From Pseudomonas syringae (lineage in GTDB: Bacteria > Pseudomonadota > Gammaproteobacteria > Pseudomonadales > Pseudomonadaceae), in the NCBI RefSeq assembly GCF_001698815.1, contig NZ_LGSI01000041.1, positions 38,907 to 102,906 of the forward strand: a DNA stretch of 64,000 nucleotides, read 5' to 3'. Of the stretch, positions 25,839-34,273 are shown piece by piece. The notes under the pieces are model-generated. The model did not search any database, had not been told where the DNA came from, and worked only from the letters and a program-made list of their open reading frames with translations. The translations under genes and the position numbers were made by a program. Numbering within the stretch: the stretch's first letter is position 1; each line of letters begins with the position of its first letter.

Positions 25839-28769
25839 TTATGCCAGCAGCTGCGACCAGTTGATACTGGTCGGGCGACCGAACTCGAAACCTTTACCGG
25901 CCAGGGTAAGGTTTTTGTTGTAGGCCAAGTCCTGCTCGAAAGCCTCAGGCCACTTGGCGCGCAGGGCGTCAAGTGCCTGGGGCGCATGGGGCTGCAGCCC
26001 CGGATGGATGACTTCGACCTGTGGCGTCCAGACAATCAGGAACCCGGCAGCGGCTATGCTCAAACACAGGTCCACATCGCTGAGCGACTCAGCGAAATCG
26101 CCTTCATCAAGCCCCCCCACCGCATCGAAAATCTCCTTGCGCACCATCAGGCAGGCATCGGAGACCGCAGAGTAATTCTGTTCCACGGCCAGGCGGAACA
26201 TATAGCCCTCGGCATCACGTTGCTCACCGATGAAGGCTGAACCCACCCCACCATTCATGCCCAGGATCAAACCGGCCTGAGTAACCGAGCCTTGTTCATC
26301 AATAAGCTTGACACCGACGACACCTACCTCCAGACGCTGGGCCTGGTTGAGCAGGGACTCGATCCAGTTGGGATTGACCACTTCCGCCTCGGCGTCCAAC
26401 AGGACCATATAGCTGCCCTTAGCTTCACGGGCGGCGGCATTGATCAGCGCTGAACGACTCAAGCCTTCGGCATTGCGCAGAATACGGATGGCGCTGCCTG
26501 CCGATTGCCGCTCGTCAAGCCAGCCGTTCATCTCGGCAGATTGGCTCTGGTTGTCGGCAATCAGGATTTCATACCGGGTATAGCGAGTACGTTGACCAAT
26601 GCTGGCCAGACAACGCTGCAGTGCCTCGAGATTGTCCTGAGAACGAACGATGATGGATACCAGTGGGCGTTCACTGTGGCGGTAGTCGATCTGGTAGAGA
26701 CCGGGCTTCTCAGACCTGACCTGCGCCTTGAAACCACGACGCGCGAGGTGGCGGATCAGCGCCTGACGCTCATGGGGGTTTTCGTCGAACGCCACAGCGG
26801 GGCAGATCAGCACCGGCTCATCCAGATGCGCCAGCCAGGCCATACCGCCCTCTTCGATGATTCGCAGCAGCAGGTCAAATTCCAGCGCCTTGCCACAGTC
26901 GGCGGAATAACCACCGGCGGCCTGCAACACATCGCGCCGGATCAACCAGTGACGCGCCATCAGACGCGGGACGCTTTGCAGCAAGTCCAGATTAAAACCC
27001 GGTCGAAATACATCGACCAGCGCACCATCGGCCTGACGCTGAATTTCGTCAACAGCCACGGCTCGGCATTCCGGCGCTGCCTGAAGCTCCAGACTGGCGC
27101 GAAGCAGACCGCTGGCAGTGAATTCATCGCCCGCTTCAAGCAGCAACATCCAGTCGCTGGACGACTGATTGACGATCAGGTTCAGCTTGTCGATGCAGTT
27201 ACCCTGGGTCACCTTGACGAAGTGCAGAGTATTGCTCGGTTGGGTCGCGGCCGGCGGCTCTGCTGTTGTGAACACCACAATCTTGAAGGCCTTGCAGTGA
27301 CCCTCGAGCAAGCTATCCAGAGTGATCTGCAAAGCGGCGACATCACCGTCGAGGTTCAACACCAGCAGACCGAACTGGGGGCCACCGTTTATGGCGAGCA
27401 GATTTTCGCTGATCATCCGCGCTTCGTTGCCGTCTGGATTGCGTGCGCCAAGCCACATAAGCAAACGACCTGATCGCGTGGCGTTAAACACTTTTCGATT
27501 GTCGGGATCAGGAAATGCATTAAGACGATCCTCGAATGCCCGTACCTTCCGTGCCTCGTCTACATCGCCCATGCGTTCCAGTTGACGTGCCAGGCGGCTG
27601 ACCACCTCACGATTGAAAATATTGCAGTCCTGAGCCATCCATAACCGGTCAATAATACTCTCCGGCGTATCGTTATTGCGCGGTCGCATCAAATCCTGCT
27701 GGCGAGCCCAGACACCTTCAAGCCCTTCCATTTGCACACGACCGGCGGGCATGGCGTGCAGCATGAATTCATAGGTGCTCAACAAATCGAAAAACGGCTG
27801 GTTATAGAACGGCATTTCGACATATTGCCGCGCAGCGAAACGACGCTCGGGCTCCATCGTCTGGCTGGCCCAGCCAGATTCAATAATGATCTCGGCAGTC
27901 AGGCTGCGGCGGTTGCGCAGGCAATCGGCAAGCGCCTCGAAACTTTGCAGTACAAACTCGACGCCTTGCTGCGCATCCAACCCATCAATCTGGGTCGGCA
28001 ATGCCGCCAGTACCCCGGCAAATCGCACCCGGTCGGCTACGGATTTGGGGTCGGTGAATGACAGTGTGTGATAAATCTCGGTGGAATGTTCCGACTTCCC
28101 GTAATTGATCTCCCGAACAACGTAGGGAATGGGCAGAATTCGAGCCTTGGCTCGGGCCAGCATGTACCAGGCGTGTCCAATTTCATTCCACTGGATGCTG
28201 GTCTGCTCGGGCATGGCGTCGTACCAATCGCGAATTAACGCGGTACGGTGAACGGCATAGAAAGGCGGAAGGTACTGACTCAGGAAATCCAGAATGCGAT
28301 CCTGTGCGAGATCGCTGCCATAGTCTTCACAGACTTTCTTATCACGGCGGAAGTAGGTGACACCGCTCGGGCGAGCCAGGTACATCAGGCAATAACCGTG
28401 ACACATGCCGTAATCCGCATTGCCCTCCAAAAAGCTCACGGACTGCTCCAGGGCCTGATGGACAATGAAGTCGTCATCAGCGGCGAAGACCATATAGGGG
28501 GTGGTGATCTGCTGCACGCCATAATCCAGCTTGGCCTGCATACCCCAGTAACCGAACTGCGGCAGGTGCTGATACTCCACGTTCTCGAACAGACCTGCCA
28601 CACCCTCGGTGGGCAGGCTCGATGAGTCCAGCACAAGAATTTTGCAAGACAGAACGCCGTAATACTGCACTGCCCGGCGCAGAAATGCGGGGCGATTGTG
28701 GCTGATCAATACCACCGTGAGCAGATCGTCCAGATGTACAGCGTTTTCAGAATCGTACTTGCCTTGCAT
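25839..28769 (-). CDS. Large flagellar glycosyltransferase, 976 residues, Fgt-like
   Basis: ATG at 28769 (MQGKYDSENAVHLDD) is preferred: it has GGGGAAG 6 nt upstream, whereas the 31 extra codons before it are Arg-rich and unlike a GT. Three modules are visible. A TIGR00180-like domain (about 15-270) begins VVLISHNRPAFLRRAV and has the metal-binding AADDDF. A degenerate GT2-like domain spans about 460-670 (FGLLVLNLDGDVAALQITLD, LLEAGDEF). A C-terminal GT2 spans about 700-930 (PLVSIIVRSQDNLEALQRCL, VLLDAEAEVVNPNWI). P. syringae Fgt proteins next to fliC have a similar size and place and glycosylate flagellin. The donor sugar is unknown. Confidence 0.85.
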   Translation of the reverse strand: MQGKYDSENAVHLDDLLTVVLISHNRPAFLRRAVQYYGVLSCKILVLDSSSLPTEGVAGLFENVEYQHLPQFGYWGMQAKLDYGVQQITTPYMVFAADDDFIVHQALEQSVSFLEGNADYGMCHGYCLMYLARPSGVTYFRRDKKVCEDYGSDLAQDRILDFLSQYLPPFYAVHRTALIRDWYDAMPEQTSIQWNEIGHAWYMLARAKARILPIPYVVREINYGKSEHSTEIYHTLSFTDPKSVADRVRFAGVLAALPTQIDGLDAQQGVEFVLQSFEALADCLRNRRSLTAEIIIESGWASQTMEPERRFAARQYVEMPFYNQPFFDLLSTYEFMLHAMPAGRVQMEGLEGVWARQQDLMRPRNNDTPESIIDRLWMAQDCNIFNREVVSRLARQLERMGDVDEARKVRAFEDRLNAFPDPDNRKVFNATRSGRLLMWLGARNPDGNEARMISENLLAINGGPQFGLLVLNLDGDVAALQITLDSLLEGHCKAFKIVVFTTAEPPAATQPSNTLHFVKVTQGNCIDKLNLIVNQSSSDWMLLLEAGDEFTASGLLRASLELQAAPECRAVAVDEIQRQADGALVDVFRPGFNLDLLQSVPRLMARHWLIRRDVLQAAGGYSADCGKALEFDLLLRIIEEGGMAWLAHLDEPVLICPAVAFDENPHERQALIRHLARRGFKAQVRSEKPGLYQIDYRHSERPLVSIIVRSQDNLEALQRCLASIGQRTRYTRYEILIADNQSQSAEMNGWLDERQSAGSAIRILRNAEGLSRSALINAAAREAKGSYMVLLDAEAEVVNPNWIESLLNQAQRLEVGVVGVKLIDEQGSVTQAGLILGMNGGVGSAFIGEQRDAEGYMFRLAVEQNYSAVSDACLMVRKEIFDAVGGLDEGDFAESLSDVDLCLSIAAAGFLIVWTPQVEVIHPGLQPHAPQALDALRAKWPEAFEQDLAYNKNLTLAGKGFEFGRPTSINWSQLLA

Positions 28770-28827
28770 AATCTTCCCCACACAACCGGTAAATAATCTA
28801 GAAGCTCGACGTCGACGCGGCCGATGT

Positions 28828-29562
28828 TTAACGAATGCGACGCAGGTAGCCGTCTCTGGCAACCGTGATCAACAGCTTGTTATGTATCGCTTCGTCGATC
28901 ACGAAATCCCTATTCTCTTTTAAGTAGGCCCGGACTGCGGTTTTCGGGTTATCGCCTTTGCCCCATGGCCGATCAGGAAAGGCATCATCAGCCATGTCTT
29001 CCACCACAGTGTCCATCACCACGCAATAGCTGCCGACCGAAACCAGCGGTGCGTAATAGTTCAGCTCTGCAAGCACATGCTCATGGGTGTGATTGGAGTC
29101 CAGAACCACGATGACTTTCTTGCCCGCCGCCGCGACACGTACCTGTTCGACTGTCGCCGGATCGATGCTAGACCCTTCGATCATGCGCACACGCTTGCTC
29201 ATGGGATGGCTCTCGATGGCTTCACGGTTGTGCGCGCGAATGTCCCGGTCGATGCCCAGCACTTCCCCATGGCCCTGCAGTTCCAGCAGCGACGCGTAGT
29301 AAAGGATCGACCCGCCATGGGCGATGCCACATTCAATGACCAGATCTGGTTTGATCTGCCAGATGAGCTCCTGCATCGCCATCATGTCCTGTGGCAGCTG
29401 AATGATCGGCCGGCCCATCCATGAAAAGTGATAGGTGTATTTGTATTTGGCCGACTCGTTATAAAATTCTTGTGCCAGATTGCTGAGTGCCTGGTTCTGG
29501 CCCTGAGCGCTGACCTCCTCTTTGCATTCAGCTTCAAATACTTCTAATGCTGTCTTGTTCAT
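28828..29562 (-). CDS. CmcI-type (cephalosporin hydroxylase/rhamnosyl O-methyltransferase) family protein
   Basis: 244 residues. The Rossmann-like SAM-methyltransferase core has DLVIECGIAHGGSILYYASL (about 75-94), GIDRDIRAHNREAIE (about 103-117) and VIVVLDSNHTHEHVLAEL (about 150-167). The last matches the metal/substrate Asp-His region of the CmcI family. Despite the name, family members linked to cell-surface sugars are O-methyltransferases. In this island it probably methylates a glycan hydroxyl. It overlaps the upstream SDR gene by 4 nt. Confidence 0.82.
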   Translation of the reverse strand: MNKTALEVFEAECKEEVSAQGQNQALSNLAQEFYNESAKYKYTYHFSWMGRPIIQLPQDMMAMQELIWQIKPDLVIECGIAHGGSILYYASLLELQGHGEVLGIDRDIRAHNREAIESHPMSKRVRMIEGSSIDPATVEQVRVAAAGKKVIVVLDSNHTHEHVLAELNYYAPLVSVGSYCVVMDTVVEDMADDAFPDRPWGKGDNPKTAVRAYLKENRDFVIDEAIHNKLLITVARDGYLRRIR

Positions 29563-30449
29563 ATTCCGTTCTCTGTGAAGGAGGCTAATGACAAATCGAT
29601 TACTTCAGCGCTCAAAAGTTGTTGCAGGCGTTGCCCGTCACCCCAGAACGCCAGAGGTTCATGGACTGAATAACCGTAGAACCCCAGATTCAATTTCATC
29701 GACACGCCACGCTCGCGCAGCCGCTGTTCAACCAGTGCTCTGACCGAAATCGGCTGACCGCTGCAGCAATTGATAACGCCTGAAAATTCGTGGCAATGCA
29801 GTAGCCCGGCGAGGTAGCCCGCGGCGACGTTGATTGGCAAGTAGTCGCGCAATTGATCACCGGCTGACATGTTGAACGAGTCCTCACCCGCATCGATTGC
29901 CCTGTCCAGGCTCGCCAGCAGGCTGTTCGTGTTCTGACCTTCGCCGTGCAGGTAAAATAGTCGAGCCCACTGCAGGGTGAATGGCTGCTCACGCTGAAGG
30001 CTTTCCAGGAACAGCCGTAGCGTGTTTTTGGCCAGGCCATATGGGTTTGCGGGCTGAGGAGTGACGCACTCGTCGAGAGCGCCATTTTGCATGCCGTATT
30101 CGAAACAGGTACCTGTGACCATCACTTGAGGCACACCGGCCTCAACCACACGCTTGATGAACGAATAGTCAGCAAACAGGTTGTGCTCAAAGTGAAACAG
30201 ACCCTTGTAGTTCGGCAGGCCAGGCCAGGCCAGGTGCGCCATGGCATCGATACCTTGAGTCAGCGCCAGAACATCGAGCTCGGGCGAATGAACATCGGCA
30301 GCGATAAACTCCACATCTTCAAACCATGACATGCCCCGCGCAACGTCCAGACTGCGCGCCACGGCACGAACGCGACAGCCTCGCGCCAACAAGGCGCTGA
30401 CCAGATGGCGCCCGACAAACCCGGTCGCGCCCGTCACTAATATCTGCAT
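29559..30449 (-). CDS. NAD-dependent epimerase/reductase (nucleotide-sugar SDR)
   Basis: 296 residues from ATG at 30449 (MQILVTGATGFVGRHL), 5 nt after the methyltransferase stop. The 18 codons upstream overlap that gene and are not SDR-like. The nucleotide-binding loop is GATGFVGRHL. A Tyr-Gly-Leu-Ala-Lys motif occurs in PQPANPYGLAKNTLRLFL (YxxxK), after GTCFEYGMQN. It belongs to the extended SDR group acting on NDP-sugars. Placed after CDP-glucose dehydratase, epimerase and C-methyltransferase, it is the likely 4-keto reductase finishing the branched CDP-sugar; a 4-epimerase role is the alternative. Confidence 0.85.
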   Translation of the reverse strand: MQILVTGATGFVGRHLVSALLARGCRVRAVARSLDVARGMSWFEDVEFIAADVHSPELDVLALTQGIDAMAHLAWPGLPNYKGLFHFEHNLFADYSFIKRVVEAGVPQVMVTGTCFEYGMQNGALDECVTPQPANPYGLAKNTLRLFLESLQREQPFTLQWARLFYLHGEGQNTNSLLASLDRAIDAGEDSFNMSAGDQLRDYLPINVAAGYLAGLLHCHEFSGVINCCSGQPISVRALVEQRLRERGVSMKLNLGFYGYSVHEPLAFWGDGQRLQQLLSAEVIDLSLASFTENGI

Positions 30450-30454
30450 GCTGC

Positions 30455-31681
30455 TCACAGAATGCGCAGCTCGGGCACCGCGATCACGAAGCGCCCGCCC
30501 CATTCACGGATAGTCGCTTGCTGCGCGCTGACTTCGTTCAGCAGATTCCACGGCAGGACCAGCACATAGTCCGGCTTTTCCAGTTCGATGCGCTCGGGGC
30601 CTACCACCGGAATACGACTGCCCGGCAAGAACTTGCCCTGCTTGTGCGGGTTGGCATCCGCCACCCAGGCCAGCAGGTCCGGCTTGACCCCGGCATAGTT
30701 GAGCAAGGTATTGCCCTTGGCTGCCGCGCCGTAACCTACGACGCGCTTGCCTTCGGCCTTGGCCTGTAGCAGGAAACGCAGCAGTTCGTGTTTGATGCGT
30801 TCGGCGGCTGGCGCCAGGGTCGCGTAGAACTCGGGCCGGGTGACGCCAGCCAGCAATTCGGCGGCCAGTGCCTGCTGCACGGCGGGTTGCTGAGCGCGAC
30901 GCGTACCGTCCGCACGTTGAACGAACACACGCAGCGAGCCACCGTGCGTCGGCAGGTGGCTGACATCAAAGATTTCCAGGCCATTGCGCTCGCACAACGT
31001 CTGCACTGCAGTCAGTGACAGGTAGGAATAGTGCTCGTGGTAAAGCGTGTCGAACTGCGCGCCCGCCATGAGCGCCAGCAGGTGCGGAAACTCGAAGGTG
31101 GCGACGCCCTCAGGCTTGAGCAACACCGCGAAGCCAGCCAGGAAATCGTTGATATCCGGCACATGGGCCAGCACGTTGTTGGCCGCCATGAGATCCGCTG
31201 CCCAGCCGTCTTCGACCAGCTGCAACGCGGTCTCGCGGCCAAAGAACAGTTCGCGTATCTCCAGGCCCTTTTCCCGCGCGGCCTTGGCGGTGCTGCGGGT
31301 GGGTTCGATGCCCAGACAAGGAATGCCGCGTTTTGCAACGTATTGCAGCAAGTAACCGTCATTGGCGGCGATTTCCACCACGCGACTCTCGGCAGTCAGG
31401 CCGAAGCGCTCGACCATGGTTGCCACATAGCGCTCGGCATGTTCCAGCCAGGTGCTGGAGAACGAGCTGAAGTAAGCATAATCGGCGTCGAACAGGCTTT
31501 CGGCGCTGGTGTAATCCTCGGTCTGGACCAGCCAGCAGCACTGGCAGACCTGGACTTTCAAAGGCACCCATTGCTCGGCGACTTCCAGCTGTTCCGGGCG
31601 CAGATACGCATTGGATGGCGGCGCAGTGCCGAGATCAATCAGCGGCAGATTCAAAAGGGTGCCGCAGCCGCGACAATTCAT
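30455..31681 (-). CDS. Nucleotide-sugar C-methyltransferase (zinc-binding, SAM-dependent)
   Basis: 408 residues. The N-terminal zinc domain (MNCRGCGTLLNLPLIDLGTA and VQVCQCCWLVQTEDY) supplies a Cys4 site. The SAM domain follows with VVEIAANDGYLLQYVAKRG (about 94-112), and the C-terminal Methyltransf_14 fold has VVGYGAAAKGNTLLNYAGV (about 312-330). This three-part layout is that of TylC3/NovU-type enzymes that put a methyl on C3 or C5 of 4-keto-6-deoxy sugars. With rfbF/rfbG next to it, the substrate is probably a CDP-4-keto-6-deoxyhexose. The start overlaps the rfbC-like stop by 4 nt. Confidence 0.88.
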   Translation of the reverse strand: MNCRGCGTLLNLPLIDLGTAPPSNAYLRPEQLEVAEQWVPLKVQVCQCCWLVQTEDYTSAESLFDADYAYFSSFSSTWLEHAERYVATMVERFGLTAESRVVEIAANDGYLLQYVAKRGIPCLGIEPTRSTAKAAREKGLEIRELFFGRETALQLVEDGWAADLMAANNVLAHVPDINDFLAGFAVLLKPEGVATFEFPHLLALMAGAQFDTLYHEHYSYLSLTAVQTLCERNGLEIFDVSHLPTHGGSLRVFVQRADGTRRAQQPAVQQALAAELLAGVTRPEFYATLAPAAERIKHELLRFLLQAKAEGKRVVGYGAAAKGNTLLNYAGVKPDLLAWVADANPHKQGKFLPGSRIPVVGPERIELEKPDYVLVLPWNLLNEVSAQQATIREWGGRFVIAVPELRIL

Positions 31682-32238
31682 ACGTGCACTCCGGAAAACT
31701 GGGAATCCAGCAGTGGATGGGACGCATCCCTTGCCGACAGATTTTTGACAGCCAACGGCCAGCCAATCGCCAGACGAGGGTCATGTACCGACAGACCGCC
31801 CTCATGCTCCGGCGCATAGTCAGCGCTGTGCAGATACAACAATTCGGCATCATCGGTCAGGGTCTGGAAGCCATGGGCGAACCCCGCCGGGAGCAGCAGG
31901 CTGCGGCCATCACCGGCACGCAGATGCTCGGCATGCCAGTGCAGAAAGGTTGGCGAATCCGCACGCAAATCAACCGCCACATCCCAGACTTCGCCGCGCA
32001 GGCAGGTAATCAGCTTGGCTTCCGGATGGTCGCCGTTCTGATAGTGCAGGCCCCGCACGCTGCCTTGCTCGCGCGTGCGGGAATGATTGATCTGGCGAAT
32101 ATGAAACGGCTGGTCAAAGCCGCTCAGGCTGCCCTCGCAGAACAACCGGGAAAAGTGCCCGCGAGTATCTTCGTGACGCTTGTGCTGCACGCTGAACAAT
32201 CCCGGCAACGGCAATGCTTTCAACAGGAACTCGCTCAC
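31678..32238 (-). CDS. rfbC: RmlC/RfbC-like NDP-4-keto-6-deoxyhexose epimerase
   Basis: 186 residues, cupin fold. The catalytic His is in SVRGLHYQNGDHPEAKLI (about 60-77), and the partner Tyr region reads YLHSADYAPEHEGG (about 133-146). No dTDP-rhamnose genes (rmlA, B, D) are nearby; it sits between the CDP-glucose 4,6-dehydratase and a C-methyltransferase with 4-nt overlaps on both sides, so it most likely epimerises the CDP-linked 4-keto sugar at C3 and/or C5. Sequence alone cannot fix substrate or position. Confidence 0.86.
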   Translation of the reverse strand: MSEFLLKALPLPGLFSVQHKRHEDTRGHFSRLFCEGSLSGFDQPFHIRQINHSRTREQGSVRGLHYQNGDHPEAKLITCLRGEVWDVAVDLRADSPTFLHWHAEHLRAGDGRSLLLPAGFAHGFQTLTDDAELLYLHSADYAPEHEGGLSVHDPRLAIGWPLAVKNLSARDASHPLLDSQFSGVHV

Positions 32239-33317
32239 GGCTGCCCCCGATACAGGTTCAGCTGAGCCAGGGTCATCTCACGCATGTTCTGGCCGGATTT
32301 CCAGGCCAGGTGCCAATCCAGCGTATGTTCCAGGCATTGTTGCAGCGACCAGCGCGGCTTCCAGGCCAGTAGCTGATGGGCGCGACTGCTGTCCAGACGC
32401 AACAGGCCGGCTTCGTGCAGTTCGCTCGGTTCGATGCGCATGCCAGGCCCGCGAGGCCAGCGGCTGGCCAGCAACTGCACCACTTCCCCGACGCTGCACA
32501 TATCGTTTTCGCCGGGGCCAAAGTTCCAGGCACCGGCAAATGCCGGCCCATGTTCGTACAAGCCGGCGGCCAGCAGCAGATAACCCGCCAGCGGTTCCAG
32601 GGCGTGCTGCCACGGGCGCACCGCCTGCGGGTAACGCAAGGTCACGGGTTCATTGGCCGACCAGGCCTTGAGTACATCCGGGATCAAGCGTTCCGGGGCG
32701 AAATCACCGCCGCCCAGCACGTTGCCCGCGCGCGCGGTCGCCAGCGCCAGGCCGTGTTCGGCATACCGATCCGCAGCGAAGAACGACGCCGCGTATGACT
32801 GGGCCAGCAACTCGCAGCAAGCCTTGCTGCTGCTGTAGGGATCATGCCCGCCCAGGGGTTCATTCTCACGATAAGGCCAGAGCCATTCCTGATTGGCGTA
32901 GACCTTGTCGGTGGTTACCAGAACACAGGCGCGCACGCCGCCGATCTGGCGAATGGCTTCGAGCAGATTGAGCGTGCCCATGACATTGCTGGAATAGGTG
33001 CCCAGCGGATCGCGATAGCCTTCGCGCACCAATGGCTGGGCCGCCAGATGCAGGACAATCTCCGGACGCGTCTCGGCGATCAGCTCCAGCAAGGCGCCAA
33101 GATCACGCAGGTCGCCGCGTTGATCGTTGATGCCGTCGGCCACGCCCGCCAGTTCGAACAGGCTGGGTTCGGTGGAGGGTGCCAGGGCAAAACCACTGAC
33201 CTCGGCGCCCAGGCTTTGCAGCCATAGCGTCAACCAACTGCCTTTGAATCCGGTGTGGCCAGTGAGCAATACCCGCTTGCCACTCCAGAATTGCGAACTC
33301 AGGCCCACTGCTTCCAC
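32235..33317 (-). CDS. rfbG: CDP-glucose 4,6-dehydratase RfbG
   Basis: About 360 residues, extended [23 protein letters not shown] is the hallmark opening of RfbG, and [20 protein letters not shown] with later [11 protein letters not shown] carries the Asp-Lys and YxxxK residues. GTG at 33317 is chosen because GGGGAGG lies just upstream; ATG at 33338 and GTG at 33308 are alternatives. All overlap the rfbF stop (33299-33301). It makes CDP-4-keto-6-deoxyglucose. Confidence 0.94.
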   Translation of the reverse strand: MEAVGLSSQFWSGKRVLLTGHTGFKGSWLTLWLQSLGAEVSGFALAPSTEPSLFELAGVADGINDQRGDLRDLGALLELIAETRPEIVLHLAAQPLVREGYRDPLGTYSSNVMGTLNLLEAIRQIGGVRACVLVTTDKVYANQEWLWPYRENEPLGGHDPYSSSKACCELLAQSYAASFFAADRYAEHGLALATARAGNVLGGGDFAPERLIPDVLKAWSANEPVTLRYPQAVRPWQHALEPLAGYLLLAAGLYEHGPAFAGAWNFGPGENDMCSVGEVVQLLASRWPRGPGMRIEPSELHEAGLLRLDSSRAHQLLAWKPRWSLQQCLEHTLDWHLAWKSGQNMREMTLAQLNLYRGQP

Positions 33318-34072
33318 GGGGCCTCCCCGCTCTGCCACAGTTGTTCGAGGTAATTCTTGTCGCGCAGGGTGTCCATCGGATGCCAGAAACCGTCGTGCTG
33401 GAACGCAGCCAGCTCGCCGCGATCCGCCAGCCCCATCAAAGGTTCGGCTTCCCAGACGGTTCCGTCGTCGGGGATCAGCGACAGCACTTTGGGCGACAAC
33501 ACAAAGAAACCACCATTGATCCAGCCACCGTCGCCACGGGGTTTTTCCGTGAAACCGCGAACCAGATCGCCATCGCGCTCCAGTGCGCCGTAGCGACCCG
33601 GAGGCTGCACGGCGGTGACCGTGGCCAATTGTTTATGGGACAGATGAAAGTCCACCAGCGCACTGATATTGAGATCGGAAACGCCATCGCCGTAGGTGAA
33701 GCAGAACGCTTCTTCGTCCTGTACGTAGCGACTGGCCCGGCGCAAACGGCCACCGGTCATGGTGTCTTCGCCGGTATCGATCAAGGTGACGCGCCACGGC
33801 TCGCTGTAGTTCTGATGCACGTCCATGCGGTTGTTGCACATGTCGAAGGTGACGTCAGAGGTGTGCAGGAAGTAGTTGGCGAAAAAGTCCTTGATCGCGT
33901 AGCCCTTGTAGCCAAGGCAAATCACGAAGTCATGGATACCATGAGCCGAATACTGCTTCATGATGTGCCAAAGAATTGGCTTGCCGCCGATCTCGATCAT
34001 CGGCTTGGGCTTGAGGTGCGATTCCTCACTGATCCTTGTGCCCAGGCCACCGGCCAGAATTACTGCCTTCAT
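33299..34072 (-). CDS. rfbF: Glucose-1-phosphate cytidylyltransferase RfbF
   Basis: 257 residues. [20 protein letters not shown] with [19 protein letters not shown] is the nucleotidyltransferase signature of RfbF. FAYGDGV-type active-site residues occur in [14 protein letters not shown] (about 123-136). It makes CDP-glucose from CTP and glucose-1-phosphate, starting the CDP branch. The 201-nt gap upstream (34073-34273) separates it from the second large glycosyltransferase and may hold a promoter; I see no sigma54 or sigma28 site there. Confidence 0.95.
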   Translation of the reverse strand: MKAVILAGGLGTRISEESHLKPKPMIEIGGKPILWHIMKQYSAHGIHDFVICLGYKGYAIKDFFANYFLHTSDVTFDMCNNRMDVHQNYSEPWRVTLIDTGEDTMTGGRLRRASRYVQDEEAFCFTYGDGVSDLNISALVDFHLSHKQLATVTAVQPPGRYGALERDGDLVRGFTEKPRGDGGWINGGFFVLSPKVLSLIPDDGTVWEAEPLMGLADRGELAAFQHDGFWHPMDTLRDKNYLEQLWQSGEAPWKQWA

Positions 34073-34273
34073 CTCGTCCCCTCTTCTACTTCACAGGGCT
34101 CAACCAAGCTTTTCGGGGCTTTGCAGGCCAGCTGAATAAACCGTCAGCACCACAAACATGCATCTTCCAGAAACGCCGGAAGTACACCTTTTATGGCGAT
34201 TGAGAGGGGACTTGCAGGAAACGCGCCAGCTCGGATCGCCCGGGCCGGCGTGGTGATCAGTCAGCGATAAGCA

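Noticed and set aside
31678..32238. Assignment of the RmlC-like gene to dTDP-rhamnose synthesis
   Set aside because: rmlA, rmlB and rmlD are absent nearby, and it is locked by overlaps between a CDP-glucose dehydratase gene and a C-methyltransferase gene.
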